Shown: positions 8,797 through 18,351, counted from the stretch's first letter. The stretch is DNA of 64,000 nucleotides from Pseudorhodobacter turbinis (GCF_005234135.1 NZ_CP039964.1:62001-126000); one strand, 5' to 3'. The notes: generated by a model from the letters alone, not told the origin. Translations and numbers: made by a program.

Positions 8797-10914
8797 GTGA
8801 AAGATCATAACAGTCCCGCAGAACATAACGACATACCACCTGCATCGGAGAAGTGTCGTTCGCCATTGACCGCCTCCAGCCGGCCAATGGCGCTGTACCT
8901 GACTGTTGATCAAAGGGTCACGCCTGTTACGGGCAAGGATTTTGTCGAAAAGGTGGCGCAAACATCCGCAGAAAAAGTAGGGCCCGATCCACCAACGGCC
9001 GAGCAGCCAAAACCCATGCCAGCGGCGCCCCCCCAGACACCAGAGCCTGATCCAGCCCCCAAAACCAAAGACCGCATCAACGGCCCTGACGATACCCCCG
9101 GCACGACGATCGAAGGCGAAACCGGGCCGATAAAGGTCAACGGCCCGAATGCAAATTTGCCTGCAAATGGCGGAGGAAGGGGTGCCCCGCCGCCAAAATT
9201 TCACAAACGGCTGTGCGATGATGATTATGGCGAAAGCCTCAAGCGGGGCATGGCAGCGGTCAAACGCAATCTTTTCTTCGTGCTAATCCTGACGTGCGCC
9301 ACCAATATGCTGATCCTTGCGATTCCGGTGTACCTGTTCCAGATCTCGGATCGGGTGCTGACCAGCCGGTCCGTCGATACGCTGATCATGTTGACGATTA
9401 TCATCGTAGGCGCGGTGGTTTTTCAGGCCATCTTTGACGCGTTCCGCCGCTTTATCCTGTTGCGCACCGCGGTAGAGGTGGCCGCCCGCCTTGGGGCCCC
9501 GATCCTGAGCGCTGCGGCCCACGCATCGCTGCACGGCACAGGGCGTGAATACCAAACGCTGGGTGATCTGCAAACGCTGCGCGGTTTTCTGACATCGAGT
9601 ACGCTGATTTCATTTCTTGACGTGCCCTTTGCCCCTCTTTTCATCTTTGCCATTTTCATGGTCCACCCACATCTTGGCGCAATCGTCGTGGTAACGAGCC
9701 TCATGTTGCTGGTCGTGGCTTTGATCAATCAGCGGATCACTGCGAAACCCTTTGGCGAGGCAAACATCGCCCAGTCCAAGGCAAACATGCATCTCGACTC
9801 AATGGCCCGCAATTCCCAGATTATCAACGCCCTGGCAATGATCCCCGAGACGGTGAACATCTGGGGGCGTGATACGGCCAATTCACTTTCGGCACAGGTA
9901 AGAGCGCAGGACCGCAACATCATGACCGCTGCCGCGTCCCGCATAATCCGCCTGCTTACCCAGGTGACGATGCTGGGTTGGGGGGCCTTTCTGGCGCTCG
10001 ACGGGCAGATTACCGGTGGCATGGTGATTGCGGCGTCGATTATCGCCGGCCGCGCGCTGGCCCCTATCGAAGGGTCAATCGAAGGGTGGAATGCCTATTC
10101 CATTTCCCGCTCGGCTTTTGGGCGGATCAAGGCGCTGCTGACAAGTTCCAAGGTACAGTTCGAACGGTTGAACCTGCCGCAACCCGAAGGGCGTCTGGAT
10201 GTTGAACGTCTGCTTTACGTTCCCGGCGGCACCAAGCAGGTTGTGCTGAACGGCATCAGCTTTTCGCTGAACCCCGGCGAAACGCTGGCCATTATCGGCA
10301 ATTCCGGAGCGGGGAAAACCACCTTGGGCAAAATGCTTGTTGGCTCGGTGCTGCCAACCTCGGGCAACGTCCGGCTTGACCTGATGGATCTGCGGAATTG
10401 GGACCCGCGCCAGCTTGGTGAAAACATCGGGTATCTACCCCAGGATGTGCAGCTTTTCCCCGGCTCGATCAAACAAAACATCGGTCGGATGCGTGATGAT
10501 GCGACCGATGCCGATATTTTCAAGGCAGCCAGCCTTGCGGATGTGCATGAGATGATCGCCAATCTGCCGCAAGGCTATGAAACCGTAGTGGCGGCCGATG
10601 GCTCTCCGCTGTCGGGCGGGCAAAAGCAGCGTATCGCCCTTGCCCGTGCCTTCTTTGGCGATCCCCGCTTTGTGGTGCTGGATGAGCCGAATTCCAACCT
10701 TGATACCAACGGCGACAAGGCTTTGGCCCGCGCGGTGAAACATGCGCAGGATAATAAGATCACTGTGGTCGTTATCACGCAAAAACCGTCACTCCTCAGC
10801 TCGGTCAACAAGATCATGTTGCTGGCTGATGGTACGATCCAGATGTTTGGCGAACGTCAGGCCGTCCTCGAAAAACTGGCCGGTCGCAAAGCCCCGCAAA
10901 AGGTGACGAAATGA
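8797..10914 (+). CDS. Type I secretion system permease/ATPase (PrtD/HlyB-type ABC exporter)
   Basis: This is a fused membrane and ATPase subunit of a type I exporter, expected in the inner membrane. Residues ~1-145 form an unusual Pro/Ala-rich hydrophilic extension. A transmembrane domain follows (LFFVLILTCATNMLILAIPVYLFQ is the first clear segment). The nucleotide-binding domain carries Walker A GNSGAGKTT, signature LSGGQKQRIALARA and Walker B FVVLDEPNSNLD. At 705 residues it is longer than the usual PrtD length of roughly 580 because of the N-terminal extension. The start is a GTG at 8797 with an AG-rich SD upstream. The stop overlaps the HlyD start (ATGA). Substrates are presumably encoded just upstream. 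Confidence 0.92.
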   Translation: MKDHNSPAEHNDIPPASEKCRSPLTASSRPMALYLTVDQRVTPVTGKDFVEKVAQTSAEKVGPDPPTAEQPKPMPAAPPQTPEPDPAPKTKDRINGPDDTPGTTIEGETGPIKVNGPNANLPANGGGRGAPPPKFHKRLCDDDYGESLKRGMAAVKRNLFFVLILTCATNMLILAIPVYLFQISDRVLTSRSVDTLIMLTIIIVGAVVFQAIFDAFRRFILLRTAVEVAARLGAPILSAAAHASLHGTGREYQTLGDLQTLRGFLTSSTLISFLDVPFAPLFIFAIFMVHPHLGAIVVVTSLMLLVVALINQRITAKPFGEANIAQSKANMHLDSMARNSQIINALAMIPETVNIWGRDTANSLSAQVRAQDRNIMTAAASRIIRLLTQVTMLGWGAFLALDGQITGGMVIAASIIAGRALAPIEGSIEGWNAYSISRSAFGRIKALLTSSKVQFERLNLPQPEGRLDVERLLYVPGGTKQVVLNGISFSLNPGETLAIIGNSGAGKTTLGKMLVGSVLPTSGNVRLDLMDLRNWDPRQLGENIGYLPQDVQLFPGSIKQNIGRMRDDATDADIFKAASLADVHEMIANLPQGYETVVAADGSPLSGGQKQRIALARAFFGDPRFVVLDEPNSNLDTNGDKALARAVKHAQDNKITVVVITQKPSLLSSVNKIMLLADGTIQMFGERQAVLEKLAGRKAPQKVTK

Positions 10915-12242
10915 GCATGGCAACGCGCCAATCGGAATGGTACGCTGCGGTTCCCCGCTCAATCAAATGGCACGTCATCATAAGTTTTACGCTGATGATC
11001 ATCACGTTCGGCGGCTTTGGCCTTTGGGCGTTTCAGGCCCCCCTTGCCGCGGCCATCATCGCGCAGGGAAGCTTTGTGGCAACCGGACAGAACAAGATTG
11101 TTCAGCATCTTGAAGGCGGTATTATCCGCGAAATCACGGTGCGCGAAGGCGATCATGTCAAGGCAGGGCAGGTCCTGCTCCGGCTTGATCAAACGGCTGC
11201 TGCTGCCAACGCGCGCGAACTGGGTTTGCGCAAAGCGCGGCTGGAGGCGACCGAGACGCGATTACTTGCCCAATATAACCGCAAAGAGGTGCTGGTGTTT
11301 CCGCAGGCGCTGCAGGCAGAACGGGCTGACAACGAAATTGCGTCAATCCTCGACGGTCAGATGATCTCATTTCAAGTGGCGGAAACTGCGCTGAAGAACG
11401 ACATCGGTCTGCTGCAACGCAACATCGAGGCGTTGAAAATCCGCAGCTTGGGGTATGAGATTCAACTTGATGCGCAGCGCCGACAATTGACCGTTTTGGA
11501 TTCTGAAATGGAGACCAAAGATGACCTGCTCGAACGTGGTTTGGTCCGCTCATCGGAAGTGTCCAGCATCCAACTGGCCCAGATTGAGGCGCAAGGCCAG
11601 ATCGGGCGGCTGGTGGCCGAGGTGAATGAGATCGAGCAGGTCAACCTCAAATACGAGCAGCAGATCGCGCAGACCCTGGACCGCTATCGCCAACTGGCGC
11701 TTGAAAACCTGCAAACCATTCAAAGCGAGCTTGACGGCGTGCGCGAAAAATCCCGAACGGCGGTGAATGTGCGCGAACGATCGGATGTGTTGGCGCCGGT
11801 TTCTGGCACAGTTGTGCGTCTCTATTATCACACTGGCGGCGGCGTGGTTGAAAGCGGCCGCCCGATCCTTGAGATCCTTCCCGAGAGCGAGCCGCTGATT
11901 GTCGAGGTTCAGATCCCCCGAAATGATATTGACAGCGTTCGCACCGGCCAGCCCGTCACTGTTCGGCTGACTGCCCTGAACCAACGCACAACACCGGTAC
12001 TGAATGGTGAGGTGTTTTATGTGTCCGCAGATTCGGTGACCGACACGTCAACCGGCGTTCCGACAGAGGTTTATGTCGCCCGCGTGTCTCTCTCCATCGA
12101 CCAAATCCGCCGGGTAAGGCAGTTTACCCCCACGCCGGGCATGCCAGCGCAGATTATGATCCAGACGGCAGAGCGGACCTTTGCGCAATACCTTGCAAAG
12201 CCCATCGCCGACAGCATGACACGTGCATTCCGCGAGCAATGA
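10911..12242 (+). CDS. HlyD-family type I secretion periplasmic adaptor subunit
   Basis: This 443-residue membrane fusion protein joins the inner-membrane exporter to an outer-membrane TolC-type channel. It has a short cytoplasmic N-terminus, one transmembrane helix (IISFTLMIITFGGFGLWAF), and a lipoyl/biotinyl-like half-motif (QHLEGGIIREITVREGDHVKAGQVLLRLD). A long coiled-coil hairpin spans residues ~90-280, followed by the second half-motif and a C-terminal beta domain (SDVLAPVSGTVVRL). Its ATG overlaps the exporter stop. No TolC gene is in the window, so a channel encoded elsewhere must be used. Confidence 0.92.
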   Translation: MSMATRQSEWYAAVPRSIKWHVIISFTLMIITFGGFGLWAFQAPLAAAIIAQGSFVATGQNKIVQHLEGGIIREITVREGDHVKAGQVLLRLDQTAAAANARELGLRKARLEATETRLLAQYNRKEVLVFPQALQAERADNEIASILDGQMISFQVAETALKNDIGLLQRNIEALKIRSLGYEIQLDAQRRQLTVLDSEMETKDDLLERGLVRSSEVSSIQLAQIEAQGQIGRLVAEVNEIEQVNLKYEQQIAQTLDRYRQLALENLQTIQSELDGVREKSRTAVNVRERSDVLAPVSGTVVRLYYHTGGGVVESGRPILEILPESEPLIVEVQIPRNDIDSVRTGQPVTVRLTALNQRTTPVLNGEVFYVSADSVTDTSTGVPTEVYVARVSLSIDQIRRVRQFTPTPGMPAQIMIQTAERTFAQYLAKPIADSMTRAFREQ

Positions 12243-12379
12243 ACGGGCATTACCATGTGTGGATAGGTTCTTAAGTGGTCAGGCAAAATGGATTGCCCCC
12301 ATCGGCCTTGTCAGGCCAAAGCGACCAGTCTCTGCTTACCCAGATCCGCTGTCCGTCAGGCCCAGCCCAGTTGACGCCA

Positions 12380-12985
12380 CTCAGCGAGAACGGCGATACG
12401 GTTGGTCTTGAAATTTTCGCGTGCTGCGGAACCCCTGCATGGCGCGTTCTCGTCGTCGAAATGGCAGGTGTGAGTTCTCGGCCCGACTATTCAGTCAGCA
12501 GCCAGTTTCCTGCTTGTCGGCATTGCCAATAACCTTCATTGCAGGCCATAGGATCGAAGCTTGTCTGTCACCAAGACAATAGGACGGCCGTACCGTTTCA
12601 TCGATTTCGTGAGGAATTTCAACGCCGCCTTCTTGTCCCTTGTCTTCGTAACGAAGGATTCCAGTACCTCGCCTTCGTGATCAACCGCTCGCCAAAGGTA
12701 GTGTCGCTCGCCGTTTATTTTGACAAAAACCTCATCCGAATGGTATTGCCAGTTCGAGTATCCACGCATACCGTTGGCCGCCTTTTTCAAATTTCTGCGG
12801 CGAACATCGGACCGAACACATCCCACCAAAACCGAACCGTCTCATAGCTGATGTCGATGCCGCGCTCTTGCAGCAGGACATCAACGTTTCGCAGCAAAAG
12901 AGGAAAGCGAACGCAGGGCATCACAGCGAGGCGGATGATCTCTGGGCTATTGTGAATAGTATTTGAAAGGGTGGCGTTTTGTCAT
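12380..12985 (-). pseudogene. IS6-family transposase, degraded
   Basis: Read on the minus strand, the gene starts at ATG 12985 (MTKRHPFKYYSQ) and hits a stop and frame changes in the N-terminal region. It regains frame through DEVFVKINGERHYLWRAVDHEGEVLESFV and VTDKLRSYG, then shifts again before NSRAENSHLPFRRRERAMQGF. These are IS6/IS26-type DDE transposase motifs. Several independent stops and shifts show an old, inactive copy. It lies just after the secretion operon. No palindromic insert was found in it. Confidence 0.8.
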
Positions 12986-13036
12986 GGACCGACGCAACGA
13001 AATCATCCTGCCCGCCTCAAGCCGATTTTTTCTGAC

Positions 13037-13085
13037 AAAGCCCTGGCAGATAAAACCATATAACATGATCTATCAGGGCTTTTTG
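13037..13085 (+). terminator. Possible intrinsic terminator hairpin
   Basis: AAAGCCCT (13037-13044) pairs with AGGGCTTT (13075-13082), with an inner GATA/TATC pairing and a trailing T run. The loop is long (about 30 bases including the inner stem). It could be an old operon terminator separated from its operon by IS insertion. Confidence 0.4.
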
Positions 13086-13339
13086 CTACAACGGCAGTCG
13101 TGCACAGTGTGGTGACAGGGGGCCCGGTGTTACCAAGCGGCATGAACAGGAATTGCAGTTTCTGACGCGCCAACTGCTCCACATGGCCCCGCCGTCCAAC
13201 TTTTTATTGACCACCCCGAAGTGCTGTTGCGAACGCGCGCAACGGTGCTGTCACGTTAACGTTCCTGAGATTGTTGATTCACTAATTTGGGCATAGGCGG
13301 TGTCGATGCAAACCCATAAGATTAGCTACAAACGACACC

Positions 13340-13379
13340 CGTTGCCCGGCAGTCGATGCATGGCATCGATGAGAGGGGG
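13340..13379 (+). repeat. Palindromic insert copy 1 (in IS6 transposase)
   Basis: The arm CGTTGCCCGGCAG is followed by core TCGATGC-ATG-GCATCGA and arm TGAGAGGGGG. It interrupts the reading frame between YKRH and FPPQII, on the same strand as the gene. Confidence 0.85.
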
Positions 13380-13515
13380 TTTCCGCCTCAGATCATTGCT
13401 CATGTTGTCTGGCTCTACGTCCGATTCAACGTTATCGAAGCGCCCACCCCACCTTTCTTGTGGTCGTCTGATCTGAGATTCAGCCTTATTGGATGGATTA
13501 TCAGGGAGTTTCTCC

Positions 13516-13946
13516 ATGGAGCGCTCAACGGAGCTTCTCAGTAACATTGATATGGTTGTGGGGCCGCGTGGTCACCGGCGGTGGCCGGAAGCGGTGAAGG
13601 CGCAGATCGTGGCCGAGACGTTGGTTGAGGGGACGACGGTGGGCGCTGTGGCACGGCGGTATGATATGCGGGCCAATCATTTGTCCGTTGCCCGGCAGGG
13701 TCTTGCGTTGCAAGATCCCGAGAGGGGGAATGGCGGCGGATGGCACGCGAGGGCAAACTGGTTCTGCCCGCTGTGACGGAGGAGCCAAACTTTGCAGCTT
13801 TGGTTGTGCGGAAAGATGTTGAGGCGGCACCCGAACCTGCGCCGCCTTTGGATCTGATCTGCGGTGCTGTCACCGTGCGATTGGATGCAAGAACATCAGC
13901 GGCGCGCATTGCCGAGATTGCCCGCGTCTTGAACGCCGCCTTATGA
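13516..13946 (+). pseudogene. tnpA: IS66 TnpA (transposase accessory), disrupted by a palindromic insert
   Basis: The ATG at 13516 opens [36 protein letters not shown], the HTH region of IS66 TnpA. After RANHLS the frame is broken by a 41-bp palindromic insert, then resumes as [27 protein letters not shown] to the stop at 13946. Removing the insert restores one frame. The stop overlaps the ATG of tnpB, as usual in IS66. Confidence 0.85.
13686..13728 (+). repeat. Palindromic insert copy 2 (in IS66 tnpA)
   Basis: Arms are CGTTGCCCGGCAGG and CCGAGAGGGGG; the core is TCTTGC-GTT-GCAAGA. The reconstructed insert is 41 bp, between TCC and GAATGG, and shifts the frame. Confidence 0.9.
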
Positions 13947-14338
13947 TGTTCCCATCAAACCGGGTGCGGATCGTGTCGCGACCAAGCCGGTGGACTTCCG
14001 CAAGGGTCATGACGGTCTGGCAGCGCTTGTCAAAAACGAGCTGCGCAAGGACCCGTTCACGCGTTGCCCGGCAGGCGATTTGCAAAGCAAATCTGCCGAG
14101 AGGGGGGACCGTTTTTGTGTTCCGCTCAAAGCGGGCAGATCGGATGAAGTTACTGTATTGGGACGGCACCGGGCTGGTCATGGCTTACAAACGGTTGGAG
14201 GAACACACCTTCACTTGGCCCGCGATCAAAGATGGGCTGATGGCACTGAACCATGCGCGGTTTGAAGCACTGTTCTCGGGCTTGGATTGGCGCAAAGTAA
14301 GGGCTTTTTCGGTGCGTCCGCCAACTGCGGCAGAGTGA
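13943..14338 (+). pseudogene. tnpB: IS66 TnpB, disrupted by a palindromic insert and a frameshift
   Basis: The gene opens at ATG 13943 (MMFPSNRVRIV). A frame change near 13970 leads to ATKPVDFRKGHDGLAALVKNELRKDPFT. After the palindromic insert it continues TVFVFRSKRADRMKLLYWDGTGLV, the signature of IS66 Orf2, to the stop at 14338. At least two frame disruptions make it inactive. Confidence 0.85.
14062..14106 (+). repeat. Palindromic insert copy 3 (in IS66 tnpB)
   Basis: Arms are CGTTGCCCGGCAGG and CCGAGAGGGGG; the core is GATTTGC-AAA-GCAAATC. The net insert is about 43 bp because the hairpin is one base pair longer. It separates DPFT from TVFVF. Confidence 0.9.
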
Positions 14339-14392
14339 ATCTGGCGATCTTTTGCGGCAGCACTAATGTGCTGGAAATGATCGTCATTCCGC

Positions 14393-15955
14393 ATGAGCAA
14401 ACTTACTGATTTCCCTAATGATGTTGAGGCCCTGAAGGCGCTGCTTGTCGCCTCAGAGGATCGCAATCTGCGTAAGCAGGATCGTATTGATGAGTTGGAG
14501 AAACTGGTCGCTGACTTCAAACGCGCCCTGTTTGGCGCAAGGTCCGAAAAGGCCGATCCTGAGCAATATGAGTTGTCGCTTGAAGACATCGAAACCGCCC
14601 TCTCGGTAATGCAAGCATCACCTGCCGGCAAGGGATGGCGGCGGTCTGCGCTGAAGATGACGCGGTGGATCCGCCTGCATCGCGCTCATCAAAACCGCGC
14701 AATACCAACCGTGGCTCACTGCCCAAGCATCTGCCGCGCATTAAAGAGGTGATTGCGCCCGACAGCCCGATCTGCGGCTGCGGAGGTGAACGCCATGTGA
14801 TCGGTGAGGATACGTCTGAGCGCCTCGACATCATCCTCGCCCAGTTCCGTGTGATCGTTACCCGCCGCCCAAAGTATGCTTACCGAGCCTGCACCAATGG
14901 TGTGGTGCAAGCGCCTGCACCAGCGCGCCTGATCCCAGGCGGCATGCCAACTGAGGCAACAGGGGCGCATGTGTTGGTATCCAAATATGCAGATCATCTG
15001 CCCCTGTATCGTCAAGCGCAAATTTACAGCCGCCAAGGTATCGATCTGGATCGCTCCACCCTCGCAGGGTGGGTCGGTAAAGCGGCCTATGAGCTGCGGC
15101 CTGTTTTTGACGCGCTGATTACCGACCTGAAGCGGTCGACCAACTTATTGATGGACGAGACCCGCGCCCCAGTGCTGGACCCCGGAAAACGCAAAACCAA
15201 AACTGGATACTTCTGGGCGCTGGCCCGCGACGATCGACCGTGGGGCGCTGCTGCTCCACCAGGGGTCGCCTTTACCTATGCGCCGGGGCGTTCTGGCCAA
15301 TATGCGGATGACATTTTGAAAGGCTTCTCAGGCATCCTCCAAGTGGACGGGTATGCAGGATACAATCGCCTGCTCAAACGTGTCGATGATAGGGTTGCGC
15401 CCGCTTACTGTTGGGCCCACGCACGCCGCAAACTGCACGAAGTTGCACAATCTGGCACTGCCCCCATCGCCAAAGACGGGTCAAAACAGATCGCTGTACT
15501 CTACCGGATCGAAAAGGATATCCGAGGCCTGGCATCTGGGGTGCGACTGGCAGCACGGCAAGACAGATCAGCACCGTTGATTGCCGCGTTTGAAGCGTGG
15601 CTCACAACCAATCGCGCCCGGCCGCCTGCAAAAGCCCCTTTGGGCGAAGCGCTCAAATACATCGCAAAATACTGGGATGGACTGTGCCTGTTTCTGACTG
15701 ACGGTCGCATCGAGATGGACAATAATACCGTGCGAGCGCACAATCCGGCCCATCGCTTTGAATCGCAAAAACGCGCTGTTCGCTGTCCACGACGCCGGAG
15801 CCACAAACTGGGGCGTCATCGCTTCCTTGATCAAGACCTGCAAATTAAACGGTGTCGATCCGCATGACTATCTGGCCGATACGCTCACAGCCATCGTCGC
15901 AGGCCACAAACAGAACCAGATCAACGACCTGCTGCCGTGGAATTACGTCAAATAG
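14393..15955 (+). pseudogene. tnpC: IS66 TnpC transposase, disrupted by a palindromic insert and a frameshift
   Basis: The ATG at 14393 starts MSKLTDFPNDVEALKALL and a leucine-rich N-terminus through LEDIETA. There a 35-bp palindromic insert shifts the frame; the gene resumes at MAAVCAEDDAVDPP (14635). The zinc-binding-like CGCGG segment, the catalytic region with LLMDETRAPVLDPG and VDGYAGYN, and MDNNTV follow. One extra base near 15735 shifts the last part (IRPIALNRKNALFAVHDAG), which ends at 15955. These are IS66 DDE transposase hallmarks; the gene cannot make a full product. Confidence 0.88.
14598..14633 (-). repeat. Palindromic insert copy 4 (in IS66 tnpC)
   Basis: It lies opposite to the gene. 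On the minus strand, arm CCTTGCCGGCAGG, weak core ATGC-TT-GCAT and arm CCGAGAGGGC. The net insert is 35 bp, between GCC and ATGGCG. It is the most diverged core. Confidence 0.75.
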
Positions 15956-16627
15956 GTAGGATCGGCGCACCGCTTACGGTTCAACTTGAGCCTGCGTGAG
16001 GTTGAGGAGTTGATGCTGGAACGTGGCGTGGACGTTTCGTATGAGACGATCCGGCGCTGGAGCGTCAAGTTCGGCCCCCTGATCGCCCACGCTCTACGGC
16101 GATGTCTGACATCTGGGCGAAGGTGTTGTGAAGATCGCGGGCCGATCATATTGGCTCTGGCGCGCGGTCGACCAACACGGCGTTGTTCTTGAAGAAATCC
16201 TCCAATCGATGCGAGACAAACGCGCCGCAAAGCTGCTTTTGGTCAAGCTGATGAAGCGTTGGGGCTGTGTGCCAAAAAGGATCATTACGGACAAGCTGCG
16301 CTCCTATTATGGTGCCGCTAAGCGCGCGGTCGCGCCTGGCCTTGATCATTGGTCACACGAGGCCCTCAATAACCGCGCAGAAAACAGCCATTTACCTTTC
16401 CGAAAGCGAGAGCGGGCGATGCAGGGTTTCCAGTCGCCGGGTGGATTGCTTCGCTTCGTCTCTATGCTGTTCGCAGCCCGCAATTGTTTTTCCGTATCAG
16501 CCCGCCGTCGTTCCGCACTCACTATCCGTTACCATAAGCTAGAGGCATTCGAGGCGTGGAAATCCGCTGCGGATGCCGCTTAAACTACGACCAACTTGCA
16601 AACTCGGCGAGTTAACGTGACAACACC

Positions 16628-17003
16628 TCTACATCAGATTGAGGGGACTTCCGGGGGGCAGGGCAAGGCTTAGCGAAGACGCATTCGCACATCGTATCTT
16701 CTTTGGTGTGAACCGGGGGATTTGCGCGCGGTTGGCTCCACACCAAGCAGCCAAGGCGACGGTCCGCATCTATCAGAACTGCTGACGCAGATCCCACCGG
16801 ATGAGCCAATTGAGACCGTTACTGTAGATTGCGCCATGACACGCGGCGGTGCCATGGTGCGATCATCTAACGGGCTCCTGCGCGCCACGTGACATCTGGG
16901 CCAAGCGCTCTGGAGGAGGTGGGCGAGTTACCACGTCCGACGTCGGGTCGGGACCGGTACGCGTAGGGGGTTGAGGTGCAATTAACTGACCTCATAGCCT
17001 TCG
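16628..17003. other. IS remnant region between the IS6 element and the M20 gene
   Basis: No intact gene is present. A plus-strand fragment at 16751-16850 reads SQGDGPHLSELLTQIPPDEP and IETVTVD, which aligns by eye with the IS5 transposase segment at 34950-35020 (DSPVLPHLLDQIPPDEQIGTVT). The rest is scrambled. Confidence 0.55.
16751..16850 (+). pseudogene. IS5-family transposase fragment
   Basis: The short remnant with LLTQIPPDEPIETVTVD resembles the central part of the IS5-type transposase elsewhere in this window. Both ends are lost. Confidence 0.55.
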
Positions 17004-18290
17004 CTATTTTGAATATGCAGGCAAAAGAAGCATTTCAAGAGCGGCACCCATTACCTTGGCGCTATCCATCATATCATCAATGCCAATATACTCATCAGGC
17101 TTGTGCGCCATTTCCAAAATGCCCGGCCCGTAGGCGATACAATTTTTCAGCTTGCCGATCCGGTCAATGTGTTTTTGATCGTAGGTGCCGGGGGATGCGA
17201 CATATTCGGGCGCTTTGGCCATAACCTGCTGGATCGCCCGCGCAACGGTTTCGACAACAGGGGCAGTTTTATTTGTCATCGAGGGCAGGACCGAATTCAA
17301 TTCGGTCAGTTTATACTCGAAATCCGGGCGGGTAACACGCAATCCCTCGAGCAAGTCCTTAACTTCCCCGCGCACCTGATCCAGTGGTTCTTCAACAAGG
17401 AAGCGGCGATCAATAACAATGCGGCAGCTGTCCGGAACGCAATGCGCGGGCAATCCGTCAAAATCATCGCTCTGTTCTTTTTGGCCGCCATGGATTGAAT
17501 TGATATTCATTGTAGACGATTTTGCACCTTCGGGCACTACGGGCATGTCTGTGCGCCGCGCGGCCATGGCAGGGAACAATTTGCCCTCGAATTCGTTCAA
17601 CACAGCGCCCATGTGACGTACCGCGCAATCGCCAAGGAACGGCATGCAACCATGTGCGATTTCGCCTTTGGTTTCAATCTCGGCCCACCACCCGCCGCGG
17701 TGTCCCAGACAAATGCGATCTTTGTGCAGAGGCTCGGGGATGATGACGTGATGTACCTTTTCTGGCGAAAAGTGACCTTTTTCCGCCAGATAGGCAACGC
17801 CGCCATAACCGCCCGATTCCTCGTCAGCGGTGCCAGAGATTTCGATTGCTCCGCTGTAATGGGGATGCTCTTCGATAAAGGCTTCGGCCGCGATGATGGA
17901 GGTGGCCAGGCCGCCTTTCATGTCACAAGCGCCTCGACCATAGATTTTGCCGTCGGAAACCTCGCCGCCAAAAGGATCAAATGTCCAACCGGCCCCGACC
18001 TCTACCACATCGGTATGGCTGTTGAAGTGGACGCAATCGCCCAAGCTGGTTCCGTCGCGCCGTGCAATGATGTTCCAGCGTGGGAAGCGTTCGCTATCGC
18101 CTGGCGTCCCAAAAGCGCGGATGAGTTGTGTCTCAAATCCGTGGGCGCGCAACCGCTTGTCCAGAAAATCACAGATCGCATGATAATTTTCGCCGGGGGG
18201 GTTGAGCGTCGGGATGCGGATCAGATCTTGAGTGAGCTTGATCAAATCGTCGCGTTTTCCGTCAATCCGCGCCATGAGAGGAGTTGTCAT
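17004..18290 (-). CDS. M20-family deacylase (ArgE/DapE-type)
   Basis: This 428-residue cytoplasmic zinc hydrolase probably removes an acyl group from an N-acylated amino acid or related compound. Metal and catalytic residues are visible: H92 and D94 in SHTDVV, D123 in CDMKGG, catalytic E157 and ligand E158 in TADEESGG, and H396 in MAHKPDE. The lid-domain histidine is in CVPD-adjacent HGGQKE/PAHCVP. The exact substrate cannot be read; ArgE/DapE-type annotation is by family only. It is divergent from the PAS-LuxR regulator, with an inverted repeat between, so that regulator probably controls it. Neighbouring dehydrogenases and a peptide-type importer suggest a shared catabolic pathway. Confidence 0.88.
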   Translation of the reverse strand: MTTPLMARIDGKRDDLIKLTQDLIRIPTLNPPGENYHAICDFLDKRLRAHGFETQLIRAFGTPGDSERFPRWNIIARRDGTSLGDCVHFNSHTDVVEVGAGWTFDPFGGEVSDGKIYGRGACDMKGGLATSIIAAEAFIEEHPHYSGAIEISGTADEESGGYGGVAYLAEKGHFSPEKVHHVIIPEPLHKDRICLGHRGGWWAEIETKGEIAHGCMPFLGDCAVRHMGAVLNEFEGKLFPAMAARRTDMPVVPEGAKSSTMNINSIHGGQKEQSDDFDGLPAHCVPDSCRIVIDRRFLVEEPLDQVRGEVKDLLEGLRVTRPDFEYKLTELNSVLPSMTNKTAPVVETVARAIQQVMAKAPEYVASPGTYDQKHIDRIGKLKNCIAYGPGILEMAHKPDEYIGIDDMMDSAKVMGAALEMLLLPAYSK

Positions 18291-18351
18291 TTTTTACCCT
18301 ACCAAATGAGTTGTTGTCCTCTTTTGGCACGCCCGATATACTGCATCAATA

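Larger units (their letters stand above)
13431..15977 (+). mobile_element. IS66-family insertion sequence, inserted in an IS6 transposase gene
   Basis: The element of about 2547 bp contains tnpA, tnpB and tnpC in the standard IS66 order. The left end begins GTTATCGAAGCGCCC; the complement of the right end begins GTAAGCGGTGCGCC. It is flanked by a near-perfect 8-bp target duplication (GATTCAAC at 13423-13430, GGTTCAAC at 15978-15985), matching the known 8-bp duplication of the family. All three genes are disrupted, each by one palindromic insert. Confidence 0.85.
13306..16583 (+). pseudogene. IS6-family transposase split by IS66 and a palindromic insert
   Basis: The N-terminal piece starts at ATG 13306 (MQTHKISYKRH), is interrupted by palindromic insert 1, and continues FPPQIIAHVVWLYVRFN up to 13430. 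The rest resumes after IS66 at ~15981 (LSLREVEELMLERGVDVSYETIRRW). A frameshift and a TGA within GDV.HLGEG at ~16098-16115 follow, then KIAGRSYWLWRAVDQHGVVLEE, ITDKLRSY and NRAENSHLPFRKRERAMQGF to the stop at 16583. The order and motifs are those of an IS6-type DDE transposase. It is inactive for three independent reasons: the palindromic insert, the IS66 insertion and the frameshift/stop. Confidence 0.85.
13244..16627 (+). mobile_element. IS6-type element carrying a nested IS66 element
   Basis: Outer ends match as inverted repeats. The left end reads GGTGCTGTCACGTTAAC at 13244, and the complement of the right end ending at 16627 reads GGTGTTGTCACGTTAAC. Removing the nested IS66 (2547 bp plus its 8-bp duplication) and the palindromic insert leaves about 790 bp, the normal size of an IS6-family element. 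No flanking target duplication is evident. Confidence 0.75.

Noticed and set aside
13340-14106. Palindromic repeats as a CRISPR array
   Set aside because: Copies are scattered over 48 kb, have no regular spacers, and lie inside reading frames.
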